From: Bordetella parapertussis
GTDB taxonomy: Bacteria; Pseudomonadota; Gammaproteobacteria; Burkholderiales; Burkholderiaceae_B
Reading direction: 5' to 3'
Assembly: GCA_945895265.1 (NCBI GenBank)
Contig: CAMDEF010000002.1
Location: 1 to 64,000 of the forward strand
Length of the DNA: 64,000 bases
The position numbers and the translations under genes are program-made. This document shows, piece after piece, positions 1-7,592 of the stretch. The notes beneath the pieces were generated by a model. It was given only the letters and a program-made list of their open reading frames with translations, was not told the DNA's origin and did no database searches. Position 1 is the stretch's first letter; every line of letters starts with the position of its first letter.

Positions 1-40
1 GGCACACCTGCCTCTGTTAGAATGCGTGGCTTATTACAGC

Positions 41-131
41 GGACAGGTGGCCGAGCGGTTGAAGGCGCACGCCTGGAAAGCGTGTATACGTTCATAGCGT
101 ATCGGGGGTTCGAATCCCCCTCTGTCCGCCA
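41..131 (+). tRNA. tRNA-Ser (anticodon GGA)
   Basis: A full cloverleaf can be folded. The acceptor arm GGACAGG (41-47) pairs with positions 121-127, the last pair being G-U, followed by discriminator G128 and an encoded CCA at 129-131. The anticodon stem CACGC/GCGTG encloses the loop CTGGAAA, giving anticodon GGA, which reads UCC and UCU serine codons. A long variable arm separates the anticodon and T arms, as expected for a class II tRNA such as tRNA-Ser. The T arm carries GGTTCGAATCC. A hairpin terminator follows about 45 bp downstream. Confidence 0.97.
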
Positions 132-176
132 AAACTTAAGTTTCGAACCACCTATTCAGCGCTTCGACGTGCCACG

Positions 177-201
177 AGCCCCGCACAGTGTGGGGCTTTG
201 C
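177..201 (+). terminator. Putative rho-independent terminator of tRNA-Ser
   Basis: An inverted repeat runs from AGCCCC (177-182) to GGGGCT (192-197), continues inward with a G-U and a C-G pair, and closes on a very short loop. TTTG follows directly. Its position just after the tRNA and the GC-rich stem support termination of the tRNA transcript, although the T tract is short. Confidence 0.65.
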
Positions 202-254
202 GCTTCTGACCCTTGACTACAATCTTCGGGCTAAGCGCCATTGAACGGGGGTAA

Positions 255-297
255 GTAGTGCTCATCAAAATTGCAGCCTCATCAAACTTGGCAAAAT
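255..297. repeat. Dispersed repeat element R2, left copy
   Basis: This 43-bp segment resembles 7366-7408 over its full length, sharing TCATCAAA, CCTCATCA and GGCAAAAT in the same order with scattered substitutions. At the other location it lies just downstream of element R1; here R1 is absent on this side and is found instead beyond the nucleotidyltransferase gene. Function unknown. Confidence 0.5.
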
Positions 298-361
298 AGG
301 CCGTTCTCTCTGCGGTTGGCTCAAACTGGGGTACGTACCTACATAACGACCTCAGCCAGCG

Positions 362-460
362 TTTCCGGCAAAAATTGAATAAACTGATTTCGCCGGAAAT
401 ATACATTGCTATAGTTTTGTGTTTCCGGCAAAATAAAGAAATATAATTTTTTGCCGGAAA
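362..460. promoter_or_regulatory. Two inverted-repeat operator candidates (TTTCCGGCAAAA arms) before the nucleotidyltransferase
   Basis: Four near-identical 12-mers occur: TTTCCGGCAAAA at 362-373 and 422-433, and the reverse orientation at 388-399 (one mismatch) and 449-460 (perfect). They form two inverted repeats with 14- and 15-nt spacers, offset from one another by 60 bp. The last arm ends four bases before the TTG start at 465. The spacers are AT-rich and could hold promoter elements. The arrangement looks like paired operators for a dimeric regulator or for autoregulation by the gene product. No known regulator was matched. Confidence 0.6.
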
Positions 461-464
461 CAAT

Positions 465-1460
465 TTGAAATCATTATCGAACCAACAGCGACTTCACCAA
501 GTCAATACTGCGCAGCTTTACGAAAACTATCGTGCTGCTCAGAGCCATGCTGCGTCCTACACCTACGGTATGCGCTGGAAAACGGTACGCGGTACAGAAT
601 ATCTGTTCAGAGATCAGGATCGACGCGGCAACGGGAAGTCGTTTGGGCCACGGTCGCCGCAAACCGAGGATTTATTAGCGGTATTTTCTGCTGGTCGCCA
701 AGCGGCAAAAGAACGCTTTCTTTTGATTACCGAAAAAATTCAAGAGCAAGCCAGACTCAACAAAGCCTTGAGGTTAAATCGTGTCCCTCGTGTTGTGGCT
801 CGCGTGCTTCGCGAGCTCGAACGAGCCGGGGTGCACGACAGCTTTACTGTCATTGGTACCCAAGCACTGTATGCCTATGAGGCAGAGGGAGGTGCTCATT
901 TTTTACTCGAATTACTTGCCTCAGGTGACGTTGACTTGCTCTACGATGGGCGTAAAAGAATGACTGTCGTATCCGAAAAACTAGACGGTAACGGCCTGCT
1001 AGGGCTGTTAAAAAATGCGGATAAAACGTTTGAGTGTGTCCGTGAGAATGGCTACAGAGCTGCCAATGCTGGGCAATTCATGGTTGATCTGGTAACGGCA
1101 CCGAGTGGCATGCATACGACTGACCTTGTTACCTTCGCCGAGTCTGATCTTGTCGCAGTCGAGGTGCCAGGATTGCAGTGGCTGCTGAATTCTCCCAAAC
1201 TCGACGCGATCGCCATTGATGAAGACGGTTGGCCTGTGCCAATGCGGGTACCAGACCCGCGAGCTTTTGCAATGCATAAAGCTTGGCTCTCTGGCCTATT
1301 AACCCGAGAAACGATTAAAAAGCCCCGCGACTTTGAGCAAGCACGAATCGTGGCAAGATTGGTTCGAGAGAACATGCCGCAGCTTTCATTTGAAAGCACG
1401 CTGACATCTTTACATGGTGATGTACGCAAGATGCTGCCGCTCCTACTTGCCGAAGAGTAA
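465..1460 (+). CDS. GSU2403-family nucleotidyltransferase-fold protein (NTP_transf_8 type)
   Basis: This 331-residue protein looks like the GSU2403/NTP_transf_8 branch of nucleotidyltransferase-fold proteins. The catalytic region has G131-T132 followed by D155-V-D157 (GDVDLL) and a probable third acidic residue D208 (FMVDLV). That is the GT/S...DhD...D layout of polymerase-beta-like nucleotidyltransferases. Residues 1-120 are helical and basic. The start is a TTG directly after a TTTTGCCGGAAA repeat; the first in-frame ATG is residue 36, so the exact start is uncertain. It stands alone between tRNA-Ser and repeat R1. The fold includes toxin-type transferases (AbiEii, MenT) and many proteins of unknown role. 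The operators suggest tight control, but no antitoxin gene is visible. Fold assignment is fairly secure; substrate is unknown. Confidence 0.75.
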   Translation: MKSLSNQQRLHQVNTAQLYENYRAAQSHAASYTYGMRWKTVRGTEYLFRDQDRRGNGKSFGPRSPQTEDLLAVFSAGRQAAKERFLLITEKIQEQARLNKALRLNRVPRVVARVLRELERAGVHDSFTVIGTQALYAYEAEGGAHFLLELLASGDVDLLYDGRKRMTVVSEKLDGNGLLGLLKNADKTFECVRENGYRAANAGQFMVDLVTAPSGMHTTDLVTFAESDLVAVEVPGLQWLLNSPKLDAIAIDEDGWPVPMRVPDPRAFAMHKAWLSGLLTRETIKKPRDFEQARIVARLVRENMPQLSFESTLTSLHGDVRKMLPLLLAEE

Positions 1461-1488
1461 AAACTCATGAGCAGTTAGTATCCCTTTC

Positions 1489-1560
1489 GCAGACCAAAAG
1501 CAAAAAACCTGAGATTTCAGCACCTCAGGTTGTTTGTGATGTAGTCCGGGCTGCCCCGCC
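1489..1560. repeat. Dispersed repeat element R1, copy A
   Basis: These 72 bp match 7272-7343 without gaps, with roughly four in five positions identical by eye. The block starts GCAGACC, passes through an A-rich run, then GTTTGTGATGT, and ends TGCCCCGCC. It contains a hairpin ACCTGAG (1507-1513) / CTCAGGT (1524-1530) next to A and T runs, so it could act as a weak bidirectional terminator. It lies between the convergent ends of the nucleotidyltransferase gene and the hicB remnant. Confidence 0.7.
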
Positions 1561-1571
1561 AAAATTTGGCT

Positions 1572-1760
1572 CTACCCCGGCTCTACGCCACAGGCGGTCA
1601 TTTCGGCAACGACTTCGCCAACGACTCGGCGGATACCGGAAAGCGCTTTTTCAGGGGTAGCTGCAAGCCAGGAGAGAGAGGGAAACTCTGTGCACAAACC
1701 CACATGCTCGTTGTCTTCGGCAGACCAGGTGACTCGATAGGTGTAATGATTGATGTTCAT
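1572..1760 (-). pseudogene. Truncated HicB-family antitoxin remnant
   Basis: The 62-residue reading frame matches the N-terminal half of a HicB-like antitoxin subgroup, with an N-terminal HYTYRVTWSAED segment, then HVGLC, EFPSLSWLA and a TPEKAL segment leading into a helix. Family members normally continue to a C-terminal DNA-binding segment of about 40 residues. Here a stop falls right after CGVEPG, beside repeat R1 and a short tandem of GGCTCTACCCC/GGCTCTACGCC. No HicA toxin lies next to it. I read it as a decayed antitoxin that has lost its DNA-binding half, although a short functional protein cannot be excluded. Family recognition is from remembered sequence pattern. Confidence 0.6.
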
Positions 1761-2116
1761 GGTTTAACTCCTAAAATCTCAATGGCAAGCAGGACTTATC
1801 GAACTTGATAAGCCTTTGCCTTTCCATTGTTGTTCAAAATATTGACTCTCGGATTTCCGGGCCATGGCGTTTTGTAGAAGGCGTGACTGCTGCCGTTTTG
1901 CCTCGGTTTTCCAAAATAGCTTTCACACACACGCTGTAGCTCGGGAAAGCTGTTGAGAAAGAATCCCCTAAGGTTGCTGGGTGATCTAGTGCGCTAAAAC
2001 TGATAAATTTCGTACATGCGTTTTACGCTAATAATGATACTAAGGTTAAGTCAGTCAAAAGCATGGTGCTCGCTGTAGCACTTCGACATCAGTATGAGTC
2101 TCTGAAAAGGAAAAGC
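1761..2116. other. Intergenic region, no gene recognised
   Basis: About 356 bp between the hicB remnant and the small secreted protein. I see no convincing coding frame, RNA gene or strong repeat. It should contain promoters for the minus-strand remnant and the plus-strand gene, but no clear -35/-10 pair stands out. Confidence 0.4.
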
Positions 2117-2530
2117 ATGAGAGACAGCGCGACCGTTTTGATGTTCTGTGCCTTGGTGCTGCTGCCTGGGCTATTTGGTAACAGCGCTGAGGCGCAGTGG
2201 CTGAGTATGCATGAGGACGCAACCCTCACTACCTATACCGAACGCAGCGAGCTTATTCAAATGGATAGGTTTGTGAATGTGGCAGAGATGCTTGACTACA
2301 AACGCAAGTTACGGAATGAAGAAGGACACATATTTCATTCGGCGGTCATCAAGGCGCAATATAACTGCCTTGATAATCTTGTGAGGATCTACACGATTGA
2401 GTTCTTTGAAGAGCCGATGGCCCGCGGGACTCTGGTCAATACACAAAAAATCTACGGGCCATGGAAATCCATCAATCCGCGAAGCGTTGAGCAACAGCTC
2501 AAAAATTTCTCCTGTACGGGGAAAAAATAG
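2117..2530 (+). CDS. Small secreted protein, surface-adhesin E-like
   Basis: A 137-residue protein with a signal peptide of about 27 residues: a hydrophobic core followed by a cleavable AEA-QW site. The mature part has the pattern of the surface-adhesin E family: a Trp near the new N-terminus, alternating strands, a HSAV segment, and two Cys (C84 in YNC, C133 near the end) that could form a disulfide in the periplasm. An ATG at 2117 preceded by AAGGAAAAGC is preferred to an upstream start at 2063, which would put 18 charged residues before the signal peptide. Genes of this type are usually small orphan exported proteins with no proven function. The family call is tentative. Confidence 0.6.
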   Translation: MRDSATVLMFCALVLLPGLFGNSAEAQWLSMHEDATLTTYTERSELIQMDRFVNVAEMLDYKRKLRNEEGHIFHSAVIKAQYNCLDNLVRIYTIEFFEEPMARGTLVNTQKIYGPWKSINPRSVEQQLKNFSCTGKK

Positions 2531-2831
2531 CTTTTGATCTAGGCGTATGACAAGCCGTTACAGTTTTTAAATCAAGATGTTTAAATTTTCACGATCTAAT
2601 TAGCCGGTACTAAGCTGTTGATGCACGCATCCAGATCGGCAGCTTCGGTAGCAGTGCTACTGTAAATGGCCTCCTCAATGGAGGCTAACGATTCGCTATG
2701 ATTAGGGGTCTTGGCTGGCTTCAGCATCAGATAGATAGAAAACTTGCAGAGCATCAGCTTAAATGACTCATAAGTTGCGTCTTTGAACGAGCGCGGTATT
2801 GCAATCACCAAAAGATAACGAGAAGAAGACT
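2531..2831. other. Intergenic region upstream of the aldolase, no secure gene
   Basis: About 300 bp. A 71-codon minus-strand frame (2596-2811) is open, but it uses a TTG start, shows no ribosome binding site and resembles no family I recognise. The stretch probably contains the promoter of the downstream lyase. Confidence 0.35.
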
Positions 2832-3767
2832 ATGACAAGAATTTATTTCAACGATGTTGTCACAAGAGATGGCTTTCAAATTGAGCCAAACTTTATTGCG
2901 ACTGACGACAAAGTGAAGTTAATCGATGAACTCAGCGACTGTGGTTTTGCCAAAATCGAAGTGACCTCATTTACGTCACCCAAATCTATTCCAATGCTCA
3001 GAGATGCAGAAGAAGTGATGGGTCGAATTAAACGAGTTGCTGGAGTTGAATACACCGTCTTGGTGCCAAATCTTCGGGGTGCTGAGCGGGCTTTTGAATC
3101 TAAAGCTGACGAACTTAACTTGGTCATGTCAACATCCGAAACCCACAACCTAGCGAACCTCAGAATGGGGAGAGAAAAGAGTTTTGCGGGTTTGGCAGAG
3201 GTCATCAAATACGTTGATGGCAAGACTCCAATTAATGTTTCGCTCTCTACTTCCTTTGGTTGCCCCATGGAGGGTGAGGTTTCTCAAGATGTTGTTGAGG
3301 GGTTTGCTCAGAGATTTGCAGATCTGGGTGTGAGGGGCCTTACCATTTGCGATACAACCGGAATGGCCAATCCAGATCAAGTCAAAAAGATGTGCGGTTC
3401 TTTGCAAAAACGCTTTCCAAGCCTTCAGCTGACTTTGCACTTTCACAATACAAGGGGCATGGGCTTAGCGAATATCTTGGCTGCAGTCCAATCTGGCATT
3501 GTTCGCTTCGACGGATCTCTGGGTGGCTTAGGTGGCTGCCCCTATGCTCCTGGAGCAAGTGGCAATGTTGCTAGTGAGGATGCCATTCATATGCTGGATG
3601 CCATGGGGTATGACACTGGTATCAACATCCCAAAATTATTGCAACTTGCTAGAGAGTTGCCCCAAATTGTTGGCCATGAAGTTCCCGGTCAGGTCGCAAA
3701 AGCAGGCAGCACTTTCACATTGCATCCTGAACCTAGTTATGTGGATGCACTGCGCAATCAAATTTAA
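2832..3767 (+). CDS. Hydroxymethylglutaryl-CoA lyase-type aldolase
   Basis: A 311-residue HMGL-like TIM-barrel protein. HMG-CoA lyase cleaves 3-hydroxy-3-methylglutaryl-CoA to acetyl-CoA and acetoacetate in leucine breakdown. The signature motifs are present: DVVTRDGFQ at residues 8-16 (metal and substrate binding), CDTTGMANP in the middle, LHFHNTRGMGLAN (metal-binding His pair), and GGLGGCPYAPGASGN with the catalytic Cys at 236. The ATG at 2832 is preceded by GAGAAGAAGAC; upstream in-frame codons are unlikely. It stands alone, without the acyl-CoA carboxylase or dehydrogenase genes of a leucine operon, so a related 3-hydroxyacyl-CoA could be the true substrate. Confidence 0.88.
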   Translation: MTRIYFNDVVTRDGFQIEPNFIATDDKVKLIDELSDCGFAKIEVTSFTSPKSIPMLRDAEEVMGRIKRVAGVEYTVLVPNLRGAERAFESKADELNLVMSTSETHNLANLRMGREKSFAGLAEVIKYVDGKTPINVSLSTSFGCPMEGEVSQDVVEGFAQRFADLGVRGLTICDTTGMANPDQVKKMCGSLQKRFPSLQLTLHFHNTRGMGLANILAAVQSGIVRFDGSLGGLGGCPYAPGASGNVASEDAIHMLDAMGYDTGINIPKLLQLARELPQIVGHEVPGQVAKAGSTFTLHPEPSYVDALRNQI

Positions 3768-3810
3768 TTACAAAAACTAAAGCGATTGTTGCTAAGTGCA
3801 GGCGTAAGAG

Positions 3811-3960
3811 GCAAAAGGCTATGGCAATAAAGAACTAGTCGACGAGCTAGGGATTGCTTTGGCAACCGTCAAGCAGTACAAGTCTGAAGTGATGGGAAAA
3901 CTCTGTTTGTCATCACTTACGGATCTCATTGCGTTAAAGGTTAGCCTTGACGGCAAGTAA
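3811..3960 (+). pseudogene. Remnant of a LuxR/FixJ-type HTH response regulator
   Basis: A 49-codon frame ending in TAA at 3958-3960 encodes a GYGNKELVDELGIALATV segment followed by KQYKSEVMGKL. This is the recognisable C-terminal LuxR-type helix-turn-helix: a GNKE(I/L)A-type turn, a TVK recognition helix and a final helix. There is no receiver domain: the frame is closed by a stop just upstream and the only nearby ATG is out of frame. It is a decayed end of a response regulator, interesting because a complete two-component or quorum-type regulator once sat directly before the autotransporter. Confidence 0.7.
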
Positions 3961-4079
3961 CCTCAAACAAATCTCGCAAAACCCCCACTTTTTACGCCAA
4001 ATACCCTCCGATCAGAGGGTGGGCAAGCTGATTCTCTAAGTGCAGAATGCAAACACATTAATTAGCGACGACCTCACGG
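3961..4079. other. Upstream region of autotransporter 1 with a short inverted repeat
   Basis: The only structure seen is ACCCTC (4003-4008) / GAGGGT (4015-4020) with a six-base loop. There is no T run after it, so it may be an operator or an RNA stem rather than a terminator. Confidence 0.35.
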
Positions 4080-7000
4080 TTGCCGCAGTCTTGGCATGCG
4101 AAGAACGCATCGCCTGGTGTTATGCCATTCACTCGAGAGCATAGATTGCCTACCTACTCATCACAGACTACAAAATCGATACTTTGTCAGGTAAGGCGAA
4201 ACGGTTGGTCGCGCCTAATACTGCAACTTGTAGCCGTGAGCTTTGTTACGGTTCATCTTCCTGCGACTGCTGCTGCAGTCTGTGCTTCTAGTATCACTGC
4301 AGCAGTTTCAACCTGTACCGTCACGTCTGGGTCTGTGGAGGTTGGTGCTGGGGGATCGGTTACGGGAGATGCTGCTTTTTTCGGTTCGGCGGGTCCAAAT
4401 GGAATATCCGCGACAGGCAACGTTGATCAAATCAATATCTCAAGCAATATTGTCCCGGCAGTTGTCGGAGGTGTTGGAAGTCCGGGCTCCCCTTCTGACC
4501 CAGCGGGTTCTTCAGGAGGCTATGGCCTCTATAACACTGGCACCATTACAAATTTAGTGAATTCGAGTCAAATCAAAGGTGGCGGGGGCGGCACTGCTGG
4601 TCCAGGCGGCGCCGGCGGCCCTGGTGGCCCCGGCCTCTATAACACTGGCACCATCACCAACCTCACTAACACAGGCTATATCCTTTCAGGGACCGGGGGC
4701 CTGCAAGGCCCTGGGGTGTTTGGTAGCTCAACTTACGGCATCGATAACAACTCAGTGATCACCACGCTGAACAACCAACAAGGTGCCAGTAGTAGCGCTC
4801 TGACCTACCGGGGAATCTTGCCCACCTTTTACAACATCATCATCGCGAGCGCTACTGACTTTGGCAAACTTTCTGTCACAAGTGCCTCAGGCACGATGAC
4901 ATTTGGAATTTCGTCATTATCCACAGCGAATAGCTCTATCTTAAATACGACACTGAGTTCAGTATTGAGCGGTATTGCGGCAGCAAACCTTGCTAACACC
5001 AGTGGCACAGCAGATGGCTACGCCTTTGCTCTGAGCGAAACCACGTCTGGCTCTGGAATCTGGAACTTACTCATCACGCTGCCTGGCACGGGTGGTGCCG
5101 GCAGTAGTTCAGGTTCATCGTCTGGCAGCACGACCATCTCAACCGTTTCTAGTGGCACAAGCGTTGGGCTGATCTCCCTTGGTGCGAGTCCCGTTTTGTC
5201 TGGCGGTACTCTTGTGCTGTTAAGTGGCGATAGTTCAAGTACCGCCTTTAGCGTCACTGGTGCAAGCACAATTCAAAACCCCACTTCTGGCAGCGCCAAG
5301 CTGTCGGGTGTGTTCTCTGGTGCAGGGTCTTTGACCTTCACAGGCTCAGGTACAACGATGTTGAGTGGCACCAATACCTATTCAGGTGGCACGACGGTGA
5401 GCGGCGGCACGCTGTCGTTAGCTGGGGGTTCACCCACAGGTACGGGTGATGTATTCGTAGCGTCTGCGGGTACGCTGATGGGGACGGGCACGATTGCAGG
5501 TAACAGCATTGTGAGTGGTGTGCTTAAGCCGGGTAACTCTCCGGGCTATTTGTCTTTCACTCAAAACTTGACGCTGAACTCTGGGTCGACTTACCAGCAA
5601 GACATCGCTGGTACGACTCAAGCAAACAGTGCAACTCCAGTGGGTGCTTCAGGCTATTACTCCTTTGTGACTGTGGGTAGTCAACTGGTGATTCAGTCGG
5701 GCGCGACGCTTACGCCGCGCTTATCCAACCTGTTTAGCGCAAGCGAGTCTGGCTACGGCAGCGCGATTTATGTTCCAGCACTTGGCGATCGCTTCCGGAT
5801 GGTGACGGCGACGGGCGGCATCTCGGGTCGGTTCAGCACACTCACTCAGCCAGCCGAGTTGACCACCGGCACGCAGTTCATCGCGTTCTATAACGTCAAC
5901 AGCAGCAATAGCCTTGATCTGGTGGTCACACCCACTTCGTACAGCACCACGTTGGCGGCTAACACCACCAACGCCAAAGACGTGGCAAAGGTCTTGGATC
6001 AGCTCTTAGGGGTGAACCAGGCGGGCACTGCTACGGCAGCGCAAGGTACTTTGTTGTACGCCGTTGCCGGTCAAACCGCAGCAAGCCTGCCAGGCTATGC
6101 GCAGGCGCTCTCGGGCGAGATTCATGCGGCCTCTGCTGCAACCTTGCCACAGGCAACGCAGCGCTTGCAGCAAGCAGTGCTGGCACGCTTGGGTGACTTC
6201 CCCATGCCGCCGACTCAATTCAACGGCGCAGGGGGTAACACTTTGGCGTCAGGTGCCCTCACAGGCAACAATCCGTTGGGGCTACCTACTGCCAACATGA
6301 GTTCAAACCCCGCAGTCAACCCTAACGCTGCCAACATCACGAGTGCAGCCGTCGCAGATGGCCGTGCCTGGGGTGAGATCGCGTACCAGCACGGTGAGCG
6401 CTCAAGTAGCAGCGTTGGCAATGGGTTCAACAACAACCTGTATCAAGCTGTGTTTGGTGCAGATGTGTACATCAATGCTGAGCTTGGCCTCAAGCTTGGT
6501 GGTGGCTTAGCACTCTCGAATACAACGGTGACTGCAACGGGTGGCAATAGCACTATCCAGCAAGGATCGTTGTTTCTCTACGGCAAGATGACTATGGCAG
6601 AGGATTATGTACTGGATGGGATGGCAAGCCTTGGCTTAAGTTCAACAAAGCTCTCGCGGAGCGACCTCACGGGTTTAAGCAATGGCTTTAGCAATAATTC
6701 GGTGATGGGTAACGACGCGCTCGTGAGCGTTGGGCTCAGTCGCCCGTTTGAGGTCAACGACGTGCGCATCACCCCCTACCTGCGGCTGACTTATCAGTAC
6801 GTGGGCCAGACCGCCTACGATGAGGGCAGCAGCGCCGCAGCGCTGAGCGTTGCACGACTGAACGCCAGCGGCGTGCGTGCAGTCGTTGGGGTGGGGGCCG
6901 GGTCGCTGACTAAAGACCCACTCAACGATGCCTACACCTACCGTGCGAACCTAGCCCTAGGCGCTGACTCGCAGGGTCTGATCAACCCAACACTGAATAC

Positions 7001-7184
7001 CACGCTCGGTGGTTTTACAAGTAGCGTCAGCACGCCCACTGCAGGCTCTACGTTTGTGCAAGCAGGCTTATACGGTACGGTCAAAGTTGCGGATAGCGCT
7101 TACGCCTACGCCGGTGTCGCTGCCGAGGCTAGAACTGGCCAGACTCTCTACGGTGGCAGTGTGGGGTTACGAGTGGCGTTTTAG
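4080..7184 (+). CDS. Autotransporter outer-membrane protein (type Va), Gly-rich passenger
   Basis: A 1034-residue autotransporter. A basic stretch with RRNGW precedes a hydrophobic leader ending near ATAAA, consistent with a Sec signal peptide about 65 residues in. The passenger is rich in Gly, Ser and Thr, with a collagen-like Gly/Pro segment inside a duplicated 36-residue unit and a passenger-associated transport repeat around residues 415-450 (LSGTNTYSGGTTVSGGTL). From about residue 760 (DGRAWGEIAY) to the end is the beta-barrel, finishing in an aromatic F. No protease motif is visible, so it is probably an adhesin or matrix protein. TTG at 4080 and ATG at 4122 are both possible starts; neither has a strong ribosome binding site. 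The next gene is a subtilisin-like autotransporter that might process it. Confidence 0.85.
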   Translation: MPQSWHAKNASPGVMPFTREHRLPTYSSQTTKSILCQVRRNGWSRLILQLVAVSFVTVHLPATAAAVCASSITAAVSTCTVTSGSVEVGAGGSVTGDAAFFGSAGPNGISATGNVDQINISSNIVPAVVGGVGSPGSPSDPAGSSGGYGLYNTGTITNLVNSSQIKGGGGGTAGPGGAGGPGGPGLYNTGTITNLTNTGYILSGTGGLQGPGVFGSSTYGIDNNSVITTLNNQQGASSSALTYRGILPTFYNIIIASATDFGKLSVTSASGTMTFGISSLSTANSSILNTTLSSVLSGIAAANLANTSGTADGYAFALSETTSGSGIWNLLITLPGTGGAGSSSGSSSGSTTISTVSSGTSVGLISLGASPVLSGGTLVLLSGDSSSTAFSVTGASTIQNPTSGSAKLSGVFSGAGSLTFTGSGTTMLSGTNTYSGGTTVSGGTLSLAGGSPTGTGDVFVASAGTLMGTGTIAGNSIVSGVLKPGNSPGYLSFTQNLTLNSGSTYQQDIAGTTQANSATPVGASGYYSFVTVGSQLVIQSGATLTPRLSNLFSASESGYGSAIYVPALGDRFRMVTATGGISGRFSTLTQPAELTTGTQFIAFYNVNSSNSLDLVVTPTSYSTTLAANTTNAKDVAKVLDQLLGVNQAGTATAAQGTLLYAVAGQTAASLPGYAQALSGEIHAASAATLPQATQRLQQAVLARLGDFPMPPTQFNGAGGNTLASGALTGNNPLGLPTANMSSNPAVNPNAANITSAAVADGRAWGEIAYQHGERSSSSVGNGFNNNLYQAVFGADVYINAELGLKLGGGLALSNTTVTATGGNSTIQQGSLFLYGKMTMAEDYVLDGMASLGLSSTKLSRSDLTGLSNGFSNNSVMGNDALVSVGLSRPFEVNDVRITPYLRLTYQYVGQTAYDEGSSAAALSVARLNASGVRAVVGVGAGSLTKDPLNDAYTYRANLALGADSQGLINPTLNTTLGGFTSSVSTPTAGSTFVQAGLYGTVKVADSAYAYAGVAAEARTGQTLYGGSVGLRVAF
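4524..4654 (+). repeat. 108-bp direct repeat within autotransporter 1
   Basis: The 23-mer starting GGCCTCTATAACACTGG is identical at 4524-4546 and 4632-4654, exactly 108 bp (36 codons) apart. Each copy encodes GLYNTGTITNL. The space between them is filled mostly by a Gly/Pro-rich segment. This is a tandem duplication in the passenger and could vary in copy number between strains. Confidence 0.75.
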
Positions 7185-7240
7185 TTTAAGCCTCCGTTAG
7201 ATTCGATCGATTGTCGGCTAAGTTCGACGCAATCTTGATG

Positions 7241-7260
7241 CGACCCTAAGCGTAGGGTCG
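7241..7260. terminator. Hairpin after autotransporter 1
   Basis: A perfect 8-bp stem CGACCCTA / TAGGGTCG with loop AGCG lies 57 bp after the stop codon. The following sequence is not a clean T tract, so intrinsic termination is plausible but not certain. Confidence 0.5.
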
Positions 7261-7271
7261 GCATCTCTGTT

Positions 7272-7408
7272 GCAGACCCAAAACAAAAAACCAGAGATTC
7301 CAGCGTCTCAGGCGGTTTGTGATGTCGCCAATGTTGCCCCGCCAGGGTGTGGTTCATCGGGATGAGCAGTCTTCATCAAATAGCAGTCCTCATCACACTC
7401 GGCAAAAT
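7272..7408. repeat. Dispersed repeat R1 (7272-7343) and R2 (7366-7408), contiguous copy
   Basis: R1 here aligns gap-free with 1489-1560 over 72 bp. R2 aligns with 255-297 over 43 bp. Only here do both lie together, 22 bp apart and in the same orientation. The element occupies the gap between two autotransporter genes. The rest of the gap up to 7592 has no gene; a GGAG ribosome binding site precedes the next start. Confidence 0.65.
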
Positions 7409-7592
7409 GCGATCTATGCGTTTTTTTTCGGGCAGGGGTTCTCAGCGGGATTCTGCCCACGCTCTTACTTTCTATCGAATACAAATAACCCTTGCGAGCT
7501 AGAGTCCCTTGGGTTAAAAATACCTTAACGCACAGGCTGGGATCGGTGCGTATGCCCGTCATGACGTTTGCTGACCCTAACTCGGAGTTTTC

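Noticed and set aside
152..463. A 103-codon minus-strand frame over the repeat-rich region
   Set aside because: It covers the tRNA terminator and operators, and the composition looks like a translated non-coding sequence.
2596..2811. A 71-codon minus-strand frame before the aldolase gene
   Set aside because: TTG start, no ribosome binding site, no recognisable family; likely chance.
41..7408. A genomic island inserted at tRNA-Ser with duplicated att sites
   Set aside because: No integrase is present and the tRNA 3' end is not repeated exactly; R1 ends in CCCCGCC, only loosely like the tRNA end CTGTCCGCCA.
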